Source: a virus
Strand: one strand, 5' to 3'
Length of the DNA stretch: 35,677 nt
IMG/VR virus record: IMGVR_UViG_3300042505_000849
Coordinates: 1 to 35,677 of that record
Shown one piece after another: positions 17,743-25,726 of the stretch. Below the pieces are notes generated by a model, which was given only the letters and a program-made list of their open reading frames with translations, was not told the DNA's origin and searched no databases. Numbering within the stretch: position 1 is the first letter of the stretch; each line of letters begins with the position of its first letter. Both the position numbers and the translations under genes were made by a program.

Positions 17743-18686
17743 AAAAAGCACTAATAATTGGAATATCAGGACAAGATGGTTCTTTATTAGCAAAGCATTT
17801 ATTGGAAAATAACTATAAAGTATATGGGACATCAAGAGATTATGAATTAACATCATTTAATGGTTTAAAAAAACTTGGAATTTTTGATAAGGTTGAATTA
17901 CAGTCAATGATACTTAACGATTTTAGAAGTGTTATGAAAGCAATTGACGTTGTAAGACCAGATGAAATTTATAATTTGGCGGGTCAAACATCTGTGGGTT
18001 TTTCATTTTTACAACCAGTTGAAACTATTGAGAGTATTATTAATGGATGTCTTAATGTTTTGGAAACTGTTAAATTTTTAAAGTTAGATTGTAAAATTTT
18101 TAATCCGTGTTCTTCCGAATGTTTTGGGGAATCTACAGATAACTCAAAAGAATCAACACCTTTTAACCCACTATCACCATATGCTGTTGCTAAAACCTCG
18201 GCATATTGGTTAACATCAAATTATCGAAAATCTTACGGTATATACACATGTTCGGGAATATTGAGTAATCATGAATCATTTTTAAGAAGTGAAAGATTTG
18301 TGACCATGAAAATTATAAATTCGGCCAAAAGAATTTACGAGGGGGTTCAGAGTAAATTAGAGTTAGGTAATATTTCTATTGTTAGAGATTGGGGGTGTGC
18401 TGAAGAGTATGTAAAGGCAATGCATTTAATGTTACAACAAGAAAATCCTGAAGATATGATAATTTCAACAAATAAATCAATAAGCTTGGAAGAGTTTATT
18501 GATTATACATTTAAAAAATATAATTTAGATTATCAAAAACATATAATAATAAATAATGACTTAATAAGACCAAACGACATTAAAGTTAGTAGATTGTCAA
18601 ATAATAAAATATTTGACCGTTTAGGATGGAAGCCTCAAAATAACGTGTATAATGTAATTGATAAATTAGTGAACACTTTAAATTAA
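17739..18686 (+). CDS. gmd: GDP-mannose 4,6-dehydratase-like SDR enzyme
   Basis: A 315-residue short-chain dehydrogenase of the extended type. The NAD(P) loop is GISGQDGSLLAKHLL (from Gly8), followed by NLAGQTSVGFSF, the catalytic-side PCSSECFGES, and the YxxxK pair Tyr148/Lys152 in SPYAVAKTSA. The stretch NYRKSYGIY...GILSNHES...RFVTMKI is the substrate-loop signature of GDP-mannose 4,6-dehydratases, which make GDP-4-keto-6-deoxymannose. It is somewhat shorter than usual bacterial Gmd (about 345-370 residues). It is the first of four adjacent nucleotide-sugar genes. The Gmd subgroup is well supported; the exact nucleotide is not proven. Confidence 0.87.
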   Translation: MKKALIIGISGQDGSLLAKHLLENNYKVYGTSRDYELTSFNGLKKLGIFDKVELQSMILNDFRSVMKAIDVVRPDEIYNLAGQTSVGFSFLQPVETIESIINGCLNVLETVKFLKLDCKIFNPCSSECFGESTDNSKESTPFNPLSPYAVAKTSAYWLTSNYRKSYGIYTCSGILSNHESFLRSERFVTMKIINSAKRIYEGVQSKLELGNISIVRDWGCAEEYVKAMHLMLQQENPEDMIISTNKSISLEEFIDYTFKKYNLDYQKHIIINNDLIRPNDIKVSRLSNNKIFDRLGWKPQNNVYNVIDKLVNTLN

Positions 18687-18689
18687 AAT

Positions 18690-19601
18690 ATGATTAATCT
18701 ATTCAACATTAACGAATACAATATTAATACGTCTGAATACTCAAATTTATTACACGATAAAAAAGTAATTCAGTTTGAAGAAAAAATTGCCGATTATGTT
18801 GGGGCAAAATACGCAGTCACATTTAATAGTGCAACAAGTGCCATTTTTTTATTACTATTGAATAAAAATATAACTGTGGATATACCAAGTATATTACCAC
18901 CTGTTGTTATTAATGCAATTGTAACATCAAACAATAAATACAATTTTTATGATGATATAAATTGGGTTGGTGATTCATATGTTTTACATAATTTTGGTGA
19001 TTATAAAATTGTTGATTCAGCACAAAAGTTAGAAAAAAACCAATTTAAAAAAGAATGTAATCCTGAGGATTTAATGATTTTTAGTTTCTATCCAACAAAA
19101 CCAATTGGTAGTTGCGATGGAGGAATGATAGTGTCTGATGATTTAAATAAAATTTTACATTTAAAAGAAATGGCATTAAACGGAATGTCATTTTCTGAAA
19201 ACAATTGGGACAGAAAAATAAAATTCCCAGGTTATAAAATGTATATGAATAGCATCCAATGTGACATCGCTCTTAGAAATTTTGAAAACTACAAATCAAA
19301 ATTAGAACGATTATCATATATTAGGGAATATTATAATGAAAATCTTGGTTTAAATAATACAAGTTCTCATTTGTATAGAATTAACACTAATGATAGAGAC
19401 ACATTAATTAACAACCTAAAGAAACATAATGTTCAAACAGGTATTCATTATAAATCATTACACAATCACGAAGTTTATAAAATAAATGATGACTTATTAC
19501 CAAATTCTGAAATTGAGTCTTTAACTACATTATCAATACCATTTCATGAAAAATTAACCAATAATGACATTGAAAAAATAATTAAAATTATTAATGGATA
19601 A
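18690..19601 (+). CDS. DegT/DnrJ/EryC1-family sugar aminotransferase
   Basis: A 303-residue PLP enzyme. It begins with FEEKIADYVGAKYAVTFNSA, the family's opening, and has the cofactor-contacting VDSAQKL and the Schiff-base lysine Lys137 in FSFYPTKPIGSCDGGMIV. The C-terminal HNVQTGIHYKSLH matches the 'GIxxxxxYxPLH' ending of the family. Such enzymes convert a keto-sugar nucleotide to an amino sugar using glutamate. Between a Gmd-like dehydratase and an FdtA-like isomerase it would aminate a 3- or 4-keto-6-deoxy sugar. It is shorter than most members (about 370 residues), mainly through compact middle segments. Confidence 0.85.
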   Translation: MINLFNINEYNINTSEYSNLLHDKKVIQFEEKIADYVGAKYAVTFNSATSAIFLLLLNKNITVDIPSILPPVVINAIVTSNNKYNFYDDINWVGDSYVLHNFGDYKIVDSAQKLEKNQFKKECNPEDLMIFSFYPTKPIGSCDGGMIVSDDLNKILHLKEMALNGMSFSENNWDRKIKFPGYKMYMNSIQCDIALRNFENYKSKLERLSYIREYYNENLGLNNTSSHLYRINTNDRDTLINNLKKHNVQTGIHYKSLHNHEVYKINDDLLPNSEIESLTTLSIPFHEKLTNNDIEKIIKIING

Positions 19602-19986
19602 AAATAAATTTAAACCATTTTTAGACAAAAGAGGTTCATTAGTTCCAATAGAATTTAATTCTCTTCCATTCGTACCAATGCGTGTATTTGTTGTATCTGG
19701 TGTTCCAAAAAATACTATTAGAGGTAATCATTCACATTACACCACCAAACAGTATCTGTTGTGTTTAGAAGGTCAAATTGAAGTAATATTACACGATGGG
19801 ATTAATGAAAGTAAAACACTATTAGAAGAAAATGAAGGTGTTTTAGTATCTGAATTAATATGGGATTCTCAAAAATTTTTAACAAAAAAATCAAAACTTA
19901 TTGTTTTTTGTTCAACAAGTTTTGACCACGATGATTACATATTTGATTTTGAAGATTTTATTAAAATAAAAAATAACAAACAATAA
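19594..19986 (+). CDS. FdtA/WxcM-type sugar 3,4-ketoisomerase (cupin)
   Basis: A 130-residue cupin. Key features are FLDKRGSLVPIEFN at the start, VFVVSGVPKNTIRGNHSHYT with the conserved RG-x-H-x-H, and QYLLCLEGQIEVILHDG, together the signature of FdtA/WxcM C-terminal domains. These enzymes move the keto group of a 4-keto-6-deoxyhexose nucleotide to C3 before transamination. It overlaps the aminotransferase gene by 8 bp, so the two are probably made together. FdtA normally acts on dTDP-sugars; pairing with a GDP-type dehydratase is unusual. Confidence 0.83.
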   Translation: MDKNKFKPFLDKRGSLVPIEFNSLPFVPMRVFVVSGVPKNTIRGNHSHYTTKQYLLCLEGQIEVILHDGINESKTLLEENEGVLVSELIWDSQKFLTKKSKLIVFCSTSFDHDDYIFDFEDFIKIKNNKQ

Positions 19987-19989
19987 TTA

Positions 19990-21060
19990 ATGAACATTGG
20001 TATAATTGGCGTTGGTAATTTAGGTATAAATTTATTAAATTTTTTATCTGAAAAACAACATGTAATTTATGTTTCTGATGTTGATGGTGATAACGTTGAT
20101 GTTATAAAAAACTCAGATGTTATTTTTTGTTGTGTTGATACAAATATTTTACCATCAAATTTTTTGGACATAAAAAATGTTATGAATGTGGTTGAAGATT
20201 TTGGAATTGCATTTGAATCTGAAATTCCATTATATGAAAAAACATTTGTCATATGCTCCACATTAAATCCTGGTGACACAAAACAAATATCAGAGATATT
20301 AAATCCAATGAATTTGAGTGTTTGTTACCTTCCTCTAATTATTGAGTCAGACAACATATTATCATCTCTAATCAATTTAGAAACAATGGTAATAGGTAGT
20401 CTTGATTTACAAGTAATTAATACAATTACAGACATATTTCAACCAAAACAAAATAATAAATTAAATGTTATTTCAATGACAAGTAAGTCTGCGGAAATTT
20501 ACAGATTGGCATATAGTTCTTTTATACACACCAAAATTAATTTTGCAAATTTTTTAGGTGAATTAATGTTAAATTATGGAACTTCAGACGAAACAAAATT
20601 ATTACTTAAAAGTTTAGGTTATGATAAATCAATATCTGAAAATAATTTTAATTTTGGATTTGGTGTTGGTGGTCCTTGGATTCCAACAGAAAATAGAGTA
20701 TTAGGTCAAGTGTCTAATGACAATAAATTAGATTTTGTTTTACCATTTGTTAATGAAGATTTCAATATAAATCACCATCAATTTATTAAAAAACATTTTA
20801 TAAATTTAAATCCTGACAAAACAATACCTTTTGTGTTTACAGGTGTTGGATATAAAGACATGTCTATTGATATTACAGAATCACCAAAATCTGAATTGGT
20901 TTCAGATTTTTTAAAAGAAGGTTATACTGTGTATATTATTGAAAGTGATGAATTTATAAAAAATATGAAAGTAGTTAAAGAATTAATTTTTGATTTTGGT
21001 GAAAAGGTAAAATTCTTTAAACAAGGTACATCGCCCAAAGGAGTATACGTTAATTTTTAA
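19990..21060 (+). CDS. UDP-glucose/GDP-mannose dehydrogenase-like protein lacking the catalytic Cys
   Basis: A 356-residue member of the nucleotide-sugar dehydrogenase superfamily. The NAD loop GIIGVGNLGINLLNFL is intact, and AEIYRLAYSSFIHTKINFAN is clearly the central helix. The catalytic signature FG-x-GG-x-C-x-PKD reads FGVGGPWIPTE here: the active-site Cys is Trp230 and the PKD lysine is Thr. The helix Lys and Asn are Arg172 and Ser176, and the usual NPEFLREG reads LPLIIESD. The normal two-step oxidation to a uronic acid therefore looks impossible. It may bind a sugar nucleotide, act as a different oxidoreductase or be a pseudoenzyme. It ends the nucleotide-sugar gene set. Confidence 0.8.
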   Translation: MNIGIIGVGNLGINLLNFLSEKQHVIYVSDVDGDNVDVIKNSDVIFCCVDTNILPSNFLDIKNVMNVVEDFGIAFESEIPLYEKTFVICSTLNPGDTKQISEILNPMNLSVCYLPLIIESDNILSSLINLETMVIGSLDLQVINTITDIFQPKQNNKLNVISMTSKSAEIYRLAYSSFIHTKINFANFLGELMLNYGTSDETKLLLKSLGYDKSISENNFNFGFGVGGPWIPTENRVLGQVSNDNKLDFVLPFVNEDFNINHHQFIKKHFINLNPDKTIPFVFTGVGYKDMSIDITESPKSELVSDFLKEGYTVYIIESDEFIKNMKVVKELIFDFGEKVKFFKQGTSPKGVYVNF

Positions 21061-21097
21061 TGTTTCTTTTATCATTAATTTTCATAAATTATAATTA

Positions 21098-21850
21098 ATG
21101 GAAAAAAAACCAAGAAAGAAACCAACTGTTTCTACAAAACCAACTATTTTTAGTGGAGACACAAAATTTACGTCTAAATCTAAAAAAGAAATTATCGCAT
21201 CTATAATTTCAAGACCAACAAAGGAAAAATTTTTAACTGAAAATCAAAGATTGTATTATGATTTATTACAAAAAAATCAAATAATCATATGTTCAGGTCC
21301 GGCTGGTGTTGGTAAAAGTTATATTGCTATGAAAGCAGCCGTAGATTTACTCGCGGACCCAACAACACCGTATGAAAAAATTATTATTGTTAGACCTGCG
21401 GTTGAAGCCGAGGAAAAACTTGGAGCTTTACCAGGTAATGTTGAAGAAAAATTAGACCCGTACATTTTTCCATCTTACTATCTATTAAATAAAATTATAG
21501 GTAAAGATAAAAGAGAACATTTAAAAAATATTGAAGCTATTGAAGTATTTGCCTTAGCATATATGAGAGGTATGAACATTGACAATTCAATTTTAATTTT
21601 TGAAGAGGCTCAAAATAGTACACCAAAACAAATGAAACTTTTATTAACTAGAATTGGTTTTAAAAGTAAATTTTTTATTTCGGGAGATTTAGAACAAACA
21701 GATAGATATAAAGACAAAACACAATCTGGTCTATGGGATGCTATTGAAAAGTTTAAAAATGTTAGTGATATTGGTGTTTTTGAATTTAACGACAAAGATA
21801 TTGTTAGAAACCCATTAATTTCACAAATTTTAAGTAAATACGAAGAATGA
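21098..21850 (+). CDS. phoH: PhoH-like ATPase
   Basis: A 250-residue protein. Walker A is CSGPAGVGKSYIAMKAAVDL (Gly67-Ser74), followed by IIIVRPAVEAEEKLGALPG, Walker B SILIFEEAQNSTPKQMKLLL and ISGDLEQTDR, all canonical PhoH motifs. PhoH-family P-loop ATPases are widespread in marine T4-like phages; a role in RNA or nucleotide metabolism is proposed, and its use for phosphate stress in phages is unproven. A basic N-terminal tail of about 45 residues precedes the domain. The start follows a 37-bp A/T-rich gap, and the stop overlaps the next start as ATGA. Confidence 0.92.
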   Translation: MEKKPRKKPTVSTKPTIFSGDTKFTSKSKKEIIASIISRPTKEKFLTENQRLYYDLLQKNQIIICSGPAGVGKSYIAMKAAVDLLADPTTPYEKIIIVRPAVEAEEKLGALPGNVEEKLDPYIFPSYYLLNKIIGKDKREHLKNIEAIEVFALAYMRGMNIDNSILIFEEAQNSTPKQMKLLLTRIGFKSKFFISGDLEQTDRYKDKTQSGLWDAIEKFKNVSDIGVFEFNDKDIVRNPLISQILSKYEE

Positions 21851-22440
21851 GAATTGCGATAGATATTGATGGAGTGTTAAGAGATACTTTTACCAAGATA
21901 GAACAAATTTATCAAAAGTATTTTATTGATGAGTTAGAACTTGTTGATGACGAATTCAAATATGAAATCATAGCACCATACAATACACCTGAATATTCTA
22001 ACCATTTTAAATTTAAAACAGATGAAGAATATTTGTCCTTTATGTATGAAGAATTCGCAATGGAAATATTTGGTCACTCACCATCAACTGAAATGTCAAC
22101 ATTTTACGATTTAAACGATTTAATTGTAAAATACAAAGATAAGGTAAAATTTTTATTAATTTCAAAGCAAGTTGGTAAGACAAAACCAGCAACATTATTT
22201 TTTGTTTCAAAATTTGGATGTGAAATTGATAAAATCATATTTTATAATCAATTGACAAAAGATAGTGTTTGGAATGAGTTTGATATTTTATTAACATCAA
22301 ACCCTGATTTATTAGAACAAAGCAAAAACAAAACTTTAATTAAATATGAAACTTCTTATAATTTAACAACTGAGTGTGATGAAACAATTACAACTCTAAA
22401 AGAATTTGATAAAAAAATTGAAACTTTAATAGAAAAATGA
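21847..22440 (+). CDS. HAD-superfamily phosphatase, 5'-nucleotidase-like
   Basis: A 197-residue HAD protein. Motif I is IAIDIDGVLRDT with nucleophile Asp6 and Asp8. Motif II corresponds to KFLLISKQ and the motif III lysine lies in KTKPATLFFVSK. The motif IV segment is EFDILLTSNPDLLE, in which the usual acidic pair is only partly kept, so activity is less certain than the fold. Relatives include 5'(3')-deoxyribonucleotidases and small phage HADs that hydrolyse nucleotide or sugar phosphates. Coupled by ATGA overlaps to PhoH upstream and the small protein downstream. Confidence 0.72.
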   Translation: MRIAIDIDGVLRDTFTKIEQIYQKYFIDELELVDDEFKYEIIAPYNTPEYSNHFKFKTDEEYLSFMYEEFAMEIFGHSPSTEMSTFYDLNDLIVKYKDKVKFLLISKQVGKTKPATLFFVSKFGCEIDKIIFYNQLTKDSVWNEFDILLTSNPDLLEQSKNKTLIKYETSYNLTTECDETITTLKEFDKKIETLIEK

Positions 22441-22712
22441 TTACATTATTTGGTGAAAACTATTATATAAATTTAGATAATATTGACAAGTATGTTAATA
22501 TTCAAACACCCCCATTATCAGGTTCACCAGAACCTGAACAACACATTTCAATAGTAAAATATGAAATGGTTAAAACACTTACTGATGTGATTTTAAGCGA
22601 AAGTGAAGATATTGATGAAAAACTTGGTGGAAAAGCGTCAAGTCAACTTACAATACCATTTAAATTAGCATGGAACACAATGTTAGTTAATAAATTAATT
22701 GAAAAATTTTAA
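22437..22712 (+). CDS. Small uncharacterised protein
   Basis: A 91-residue protein of unknown family. It starts ITLFGENYYINLDNIDKYVN, has a Pro-rich link (TPPLSGSPEPEQ), and ends in a helical half (VKYEMVKTLTDVILSESEDI to NTMLVNKLIEKF). Its start overlaps the HAD stop as ATGA, so it is probably translated with it. No membrane segment or motif is visible. Function cannot be assigned. Confidence 0.55.
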   Translation: MITLFGENYYINLDNIDKYVNIQTPPLSGSPEPEQHISIVKYEMVKTLTDVILSESEDIDEKLGGKASSQLTIPFKLAWNTMLVNKLIEKF

Positions 22713-22723
22713 GTAGAACGTAT

Positions 22724-23776
22724 ATGGAAAACGAAATGATTGAAAAAATCAAAGTGTCAATAAAAAATATTGACGAGAAATTAAACAGAATTTATTTTTT
22801 TGTTCAGGACACAAAAGGAAACGCCAAAGCATCAATACGATACATTTACGAAATGGCGTTAACTTTAAAAGACAATGGACATAATGTTATTATGTTGTAT
22901 GAAAAGAAAGAATATACACCAGTTACATCTTGGTTAAAAGGTTCTTATGATGAATTACAACATCAAAGTTTAGAAGGTCAAAATTTAGCAATTGCACCTG
23001 AAGATGTTTTGGTTATTCCAGAAATTTTTGGTTTTATTATGGAACAAGTTAAAAACTTACCTTGTGGTAAAATTGTTCTATGTCAAGCGTATGACCATAT
23101 TTTAGAAACTTTATCACCAGGTGGTACTTGGGAACAATATGGTTTCTTTAAATGTATTACAACATCTGAAGAACAAAAAGATTATATCAATTCATTAATG
23201 AGACACGTATCTGTTGATATTATAGAACCAACATTACATGAAAATTTTGAATCTTCTAAATTTCCTGCAAAAACACTAATTGGTGTTTCAGCACGTGAAC
23301 AAAGAGAAGGTCTTAATATTATTAAACAATTTTATTTAAAATACCCACAATATAGATTTTTCACTTTTAAAGATTTAAGAGGTCTATCTCAAGATGATTT
23401 TGCAAAAGGTTTGCAAGATTGTTTGTTAGGTGTTTGGATTGACCCGACTTCAGGATTTGGAACATTTCCGTTAGAATGTATGAAGAGTGGTGTACCTGTT
23501 GTTGGTAAAATACCAAATCTAAAACCAGGTTGGATGTCGGAAAAAAATGGTATTTGGATTGATAACCAAAATCAAATGGTTGATGTTATTGCTGATGTTG
23601 TTCAAACATGGTTAGAAGATAACGTCTTACAAGATTTATATACCGAAGGGTTTAATACCGCAGAAAAATTCACAAACCAAGAGAATTTTAAAACGTCAGT
23701 TGTTGACATATTTAATTCATTTATCAATAAACGTAAAGATGCTTTTGAAGCACAAATCACACAAGAAACTGCATAA
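22724..23776 (+). CDS. Glycosyltransferase, GT-B fold (GT4-like)
   Basis: A 350-residue protein. The N-terminal half has IYFFVQDTKGNAKASIRYIY and a Rossmann strand HNVIMLYEKKE. The C-terminal half carries IGVSAREQREGLNIIKQF and the donor-site stretch GFGTFPLECMKSGVPVVGKI, an E-x7-E-type region typical of GT4. The first glutamate appears replaced, while the Pro-Leu-Glu-Cys part is conserved. A C-terminal helix pair closes the fold. With the following GT2 it forms the last transferase pair of the island, separated from the others by PhoH and the HAD gene. Confidence 0.78.
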   Translation: MENEMIEKIKVSIKNIDEKLNRIYFFVQDTKGNAKASIRYIYEMALTLKDNGHNVIMLYEKKEYTPVTSWLKGSYDELQHQSLEGQNLAIAPEDVLVIPEIFGFIMEQVKNLPCGKIVLCQAYDHILETLSPGGTWEQYGFFKCITTSEEQKDYINSLMRHVSVDIIEPTLHENFESSKFPAKTLIGVSAREQREGLNIIKQFYLKYPQYRFFTFKDLRGLSQDDFAKGLQDCLLGVWIDPTSGFGTFPLECMKSGVPVVGKIPNLKPGWMSEKNGIWIDNQNQMVDVIADVVQTWLEDNVLQDLYTEGFNTAEKFTNQENFKTSVVDIFNSFINKRKDAFEAQITQETA

Positions 23777-23778
23777 TT

Positions 23779-24585
23779 ATGGAAAAGAAACTTAATTTAT
23801 CAATAATATTACCTATCAAATCAGCATTGGCGAAAGATTTTGATGAATACTTTGAAAGCGCCATTAAATCTTTAAAAATCCAAAAAACAACATTTAATGA
23901 GTTAATTATTGTTCATACTCAAGAAGAACAATTGGTTACCAAATTAAAAAATTATGATTTTGAAAGTTTAAATGTAAAACTTGTTGAATACGTTGGAGAA
24001 CCATCATTTCAAAAACAGATTTCATTTGGTGTTGAACAGGCTGAAAGTCAATGGATATCTTTCTTTGAGTTTGACGATGAATATTCAAATATTTGGTTTG
24101 ATAATGTTTTAAAATATTCTGAAATTTATCCTGATGTTGATGCGTTTTTACCAATTGTTGTTGATACTGACAACAAAGGTACATTTGCAGGTTTTACAAA
24201 TGAAGCCACATTTGCGGCAAATTTCACACAAGAAATGGGATATTTGAATAATGAAACATTATTAGATTATCAAAATTTCCAAACTGCTGGTATGGTAATT
24301 AAAAAAGAAAAATTTGTTGATTTTGGAGGATTTAAATCATCAATTAAATTAACATTTGTATACGAATTTTTACTCAGAATGACATATAATTCTTTAAGAA
24401 TTATGACAATACCAAAACTTGGATACAAACATACTAGTATGAGAGAAGGTTCAATATTTTGGAATTACAAAAATGGTGATGATATTATGTCAGAAAATGA
24501 AGTTAAATTTTGGATTTCAACCGCAAAAAAAGAATATTTCTTCAAAGACGATAGAAATATAAATTATGAAGTTCAAAATGCTTAA
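23779..24585 (+). CDS. GT2-family glycosyltransferase
   Basis: A 268-residue GT-A protein. It begins LNLSIILPIKSALAKDFDEY with the 'FESAIKSLKIQ' helix, then ELIIVHTQEE and the catalytic segment QWISFFEFDDEYSNIWFDN, whose EFDDE takes the DXD role. The later FQTAGMVIKKEKFVDFGGFK is the usual GT2 acceptor-side block. It starts 2 bp after the upstream GT gene and shares one base with the sigma-factor start (taatg), linking the sugar island physically to the late-transcription gene. Confidence 0.8.
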   Translation: MEKKLNLSIILPIKSALAKDFDEYFESAIKSLKIQKTTFNELIIVHTQEEQLVTKLKNYDFESLNVKLVEYVGEPSFQKQISFGVEQAESQWISFFEFDDEYSNIWFDNVLKYSEIYPDVDAFLPIVVDTDNKGTFAGFTNEATFAANFTQEMGYLNNETLLDYQNFQTAGMVIKKEKFVDFGGFKSSIKLTFVYEFLLRMTYNSLRIMTIPKLGYKHTSMREGSIFWNYKNGDDIMSENEVKFWISTAKKEYFFKDDRNINYEVQNA

Positions 24586-25325
24586 TGTTTTCTTCCGAAA
24601 CATTGACGGATACCACAGTCAAAAAACGAGGTAGAAAAACAACTAACGTTAATTATTTTGACGTTGCAGAAGAAGCTGCGGTAAGAAGATATCTTATCGC
24701 AGAAACTTTTGAAGAAAAAAATGCAATCTACAATGAGTTTTTGAGGGGTCCTTTGGATAAAATGATATCATCAATTATCCGTAGGTATAAGTTATATCGT
24801 AAAGATATGAATTTTACCGATATTCACACTGATACACATTCTTTTTTGATGACAAAGGTTGATAAATTTAAACCTTCAAAAGAAAAGAAAGCATATTCTT
24901 ATTTTGGTACTATTTGTAAAAATTATTTAATGGGTCAAATCATAAAAGACCAAAAAGATACAAATAGAAAAATTTCGTATGAAGATATTTCATCCAGTTT
25001 AGAACAAAGACCTGATATGGTTTATTATATGGAACTTGAAAAAACTGAAGCTGATGATGTAATACAAGGGTTTTTAAACGAATTAAAACACTATATTGAT
25101 AACGAACCTTTAACTGATAATGAAAAAAAATTGGGTATTGCTTTGTTAGAGTTATTTGAAAATTATAAAACAATATTTTTAGGTACGGACAATAACAAGT
25201 TCAACAAAAATATTATTTTACTTTCAATCCGTGAAATGACAAACCTTTCAACGAAAGAAATTAGAACGGCAATGAAACGATTTAAAAAATTATATTATGT
25301 CGTGTTAAATGACATGATAGAATAA
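24585..25325 (+). CDS. Late-transcription sigma factor, T4 gp55-like
   Basis: A 246-residue protein related to the sigma-70 family in the reduced form seen in T4 gp55. Residues about 35-120 cover a region-2-like helical bundle: MISSIIRRYKLYRKDMNFTD, THSFLMTKVDKFKP and AYSYFGTICKNYLMGQIIKD, the last resembling the region 2 core that binds polymerase and melts the promoter. The C-terminal third (ILLSIREMTNLSTKEIRTAM) looks like a region-4-type helix-turn-helix. It would direct host RNA polymerase to late boxes of the TATAAATA kind, of which candidates exist at 4474-4481. A basic N-terminal tail (KKRGRKTT) is present. Confidence 0.78.
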   Translation: MFSSETLTDTTVKKRGRKTTNVNYFDVAEEAAVRRYLIAETFEEKNAIYNEFLRGPLDKMISSIIRRYKLYRKDMNFTDIHTDTHSFLMTKVDKFKPSKEKKAYSYFGTICKNYLMGQIIKDQKDTNRKISYEDISSSLEQRPDMVYYMELEKTEADDVIQGFLNELKHYIDNEPLTDNEKKLGIALLELFENYKTIFLGTDNNKFNKNIILLSIREMTNLSTKEIRTAMKRFKKLYYVVLNDMIE

Positions 25326-25352
25326 AAAACATTAAAAATAATATTTATCAAT

Positions 25353-25724
25353 ATGTCAAGACCAAAAAAGAAAGAAATAAATTTATCTAAAGATTCGGTT
25401 CTTGCATTATTGCAAGAAATCTACAATGAACTTGTAGAACAAAGGTCTACGGCTATTAGGGTACAAAATAAAATGTTGGCAATGTTAAAAGACCCTGAAG
25501 ATATGACCGTAATTGGTCCTGTTTTAGAAAAACAACAAAAAATTATTAATGATGTTGTAGAGAAAAAATTAACATTGGCTAAATTACAATCAACTATTTG
25601 GGAAAAATCAAATAAAAGTGAAGAAGACTTATCATTGGGTGATATTGATGATGACATGTTACAGTCTTTAATTCAAAAAGATATTGATGGAATGTCAAAT
25701 GACAATTCATATAAGTTTAAATAA
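25353..25724 (+). CDS. Uncharacterised helical protein after the late sigma factor
   Basis: A 123-residue, almost entirely helical protein: VLALLQEIYNELVEQRSTAI, then KQQKIINDVVEKKLTLAKL, then an acidic C-terminus (LSLGDIDDDMLQSLIQKDID). The basic start SRPKKKEIN may contact nucleic acid. Its place just after a gp55-like gene makes a T4 gp33-like co-activator thinkable, but there is no sequence evidence for that; a small assembly protein is equally possible. It begins 27 bp after the sigma gene. Confidence 0.55.
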   Translation: MSRPKKKEINLSKDSVLALLQEIYNELVEQRSTAIRVQNKMLAMLKDPEDMTVIGPVLEKQQKIINDVVEKKLTLAKLQSTIWEKSNKSEEDLSLGDIDDDMLQSLIQKDIDGMSNDNSYKFK

Positions 25725-25726
25725 TT

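Noticed and set aside
17739-21060. Calling the sugar genes a host capsule locus acquired by a prophage
   Set aside because: No integrase, transporter, flippase or polymerase is present and the genes are continuous with phage replication and virion genes.
25353-25724. Calling this gene a T4 gp33 late co-activator
   Set aside because: Only position after the gp55-like gene speaks for it; no sequence similarity could be recognised.
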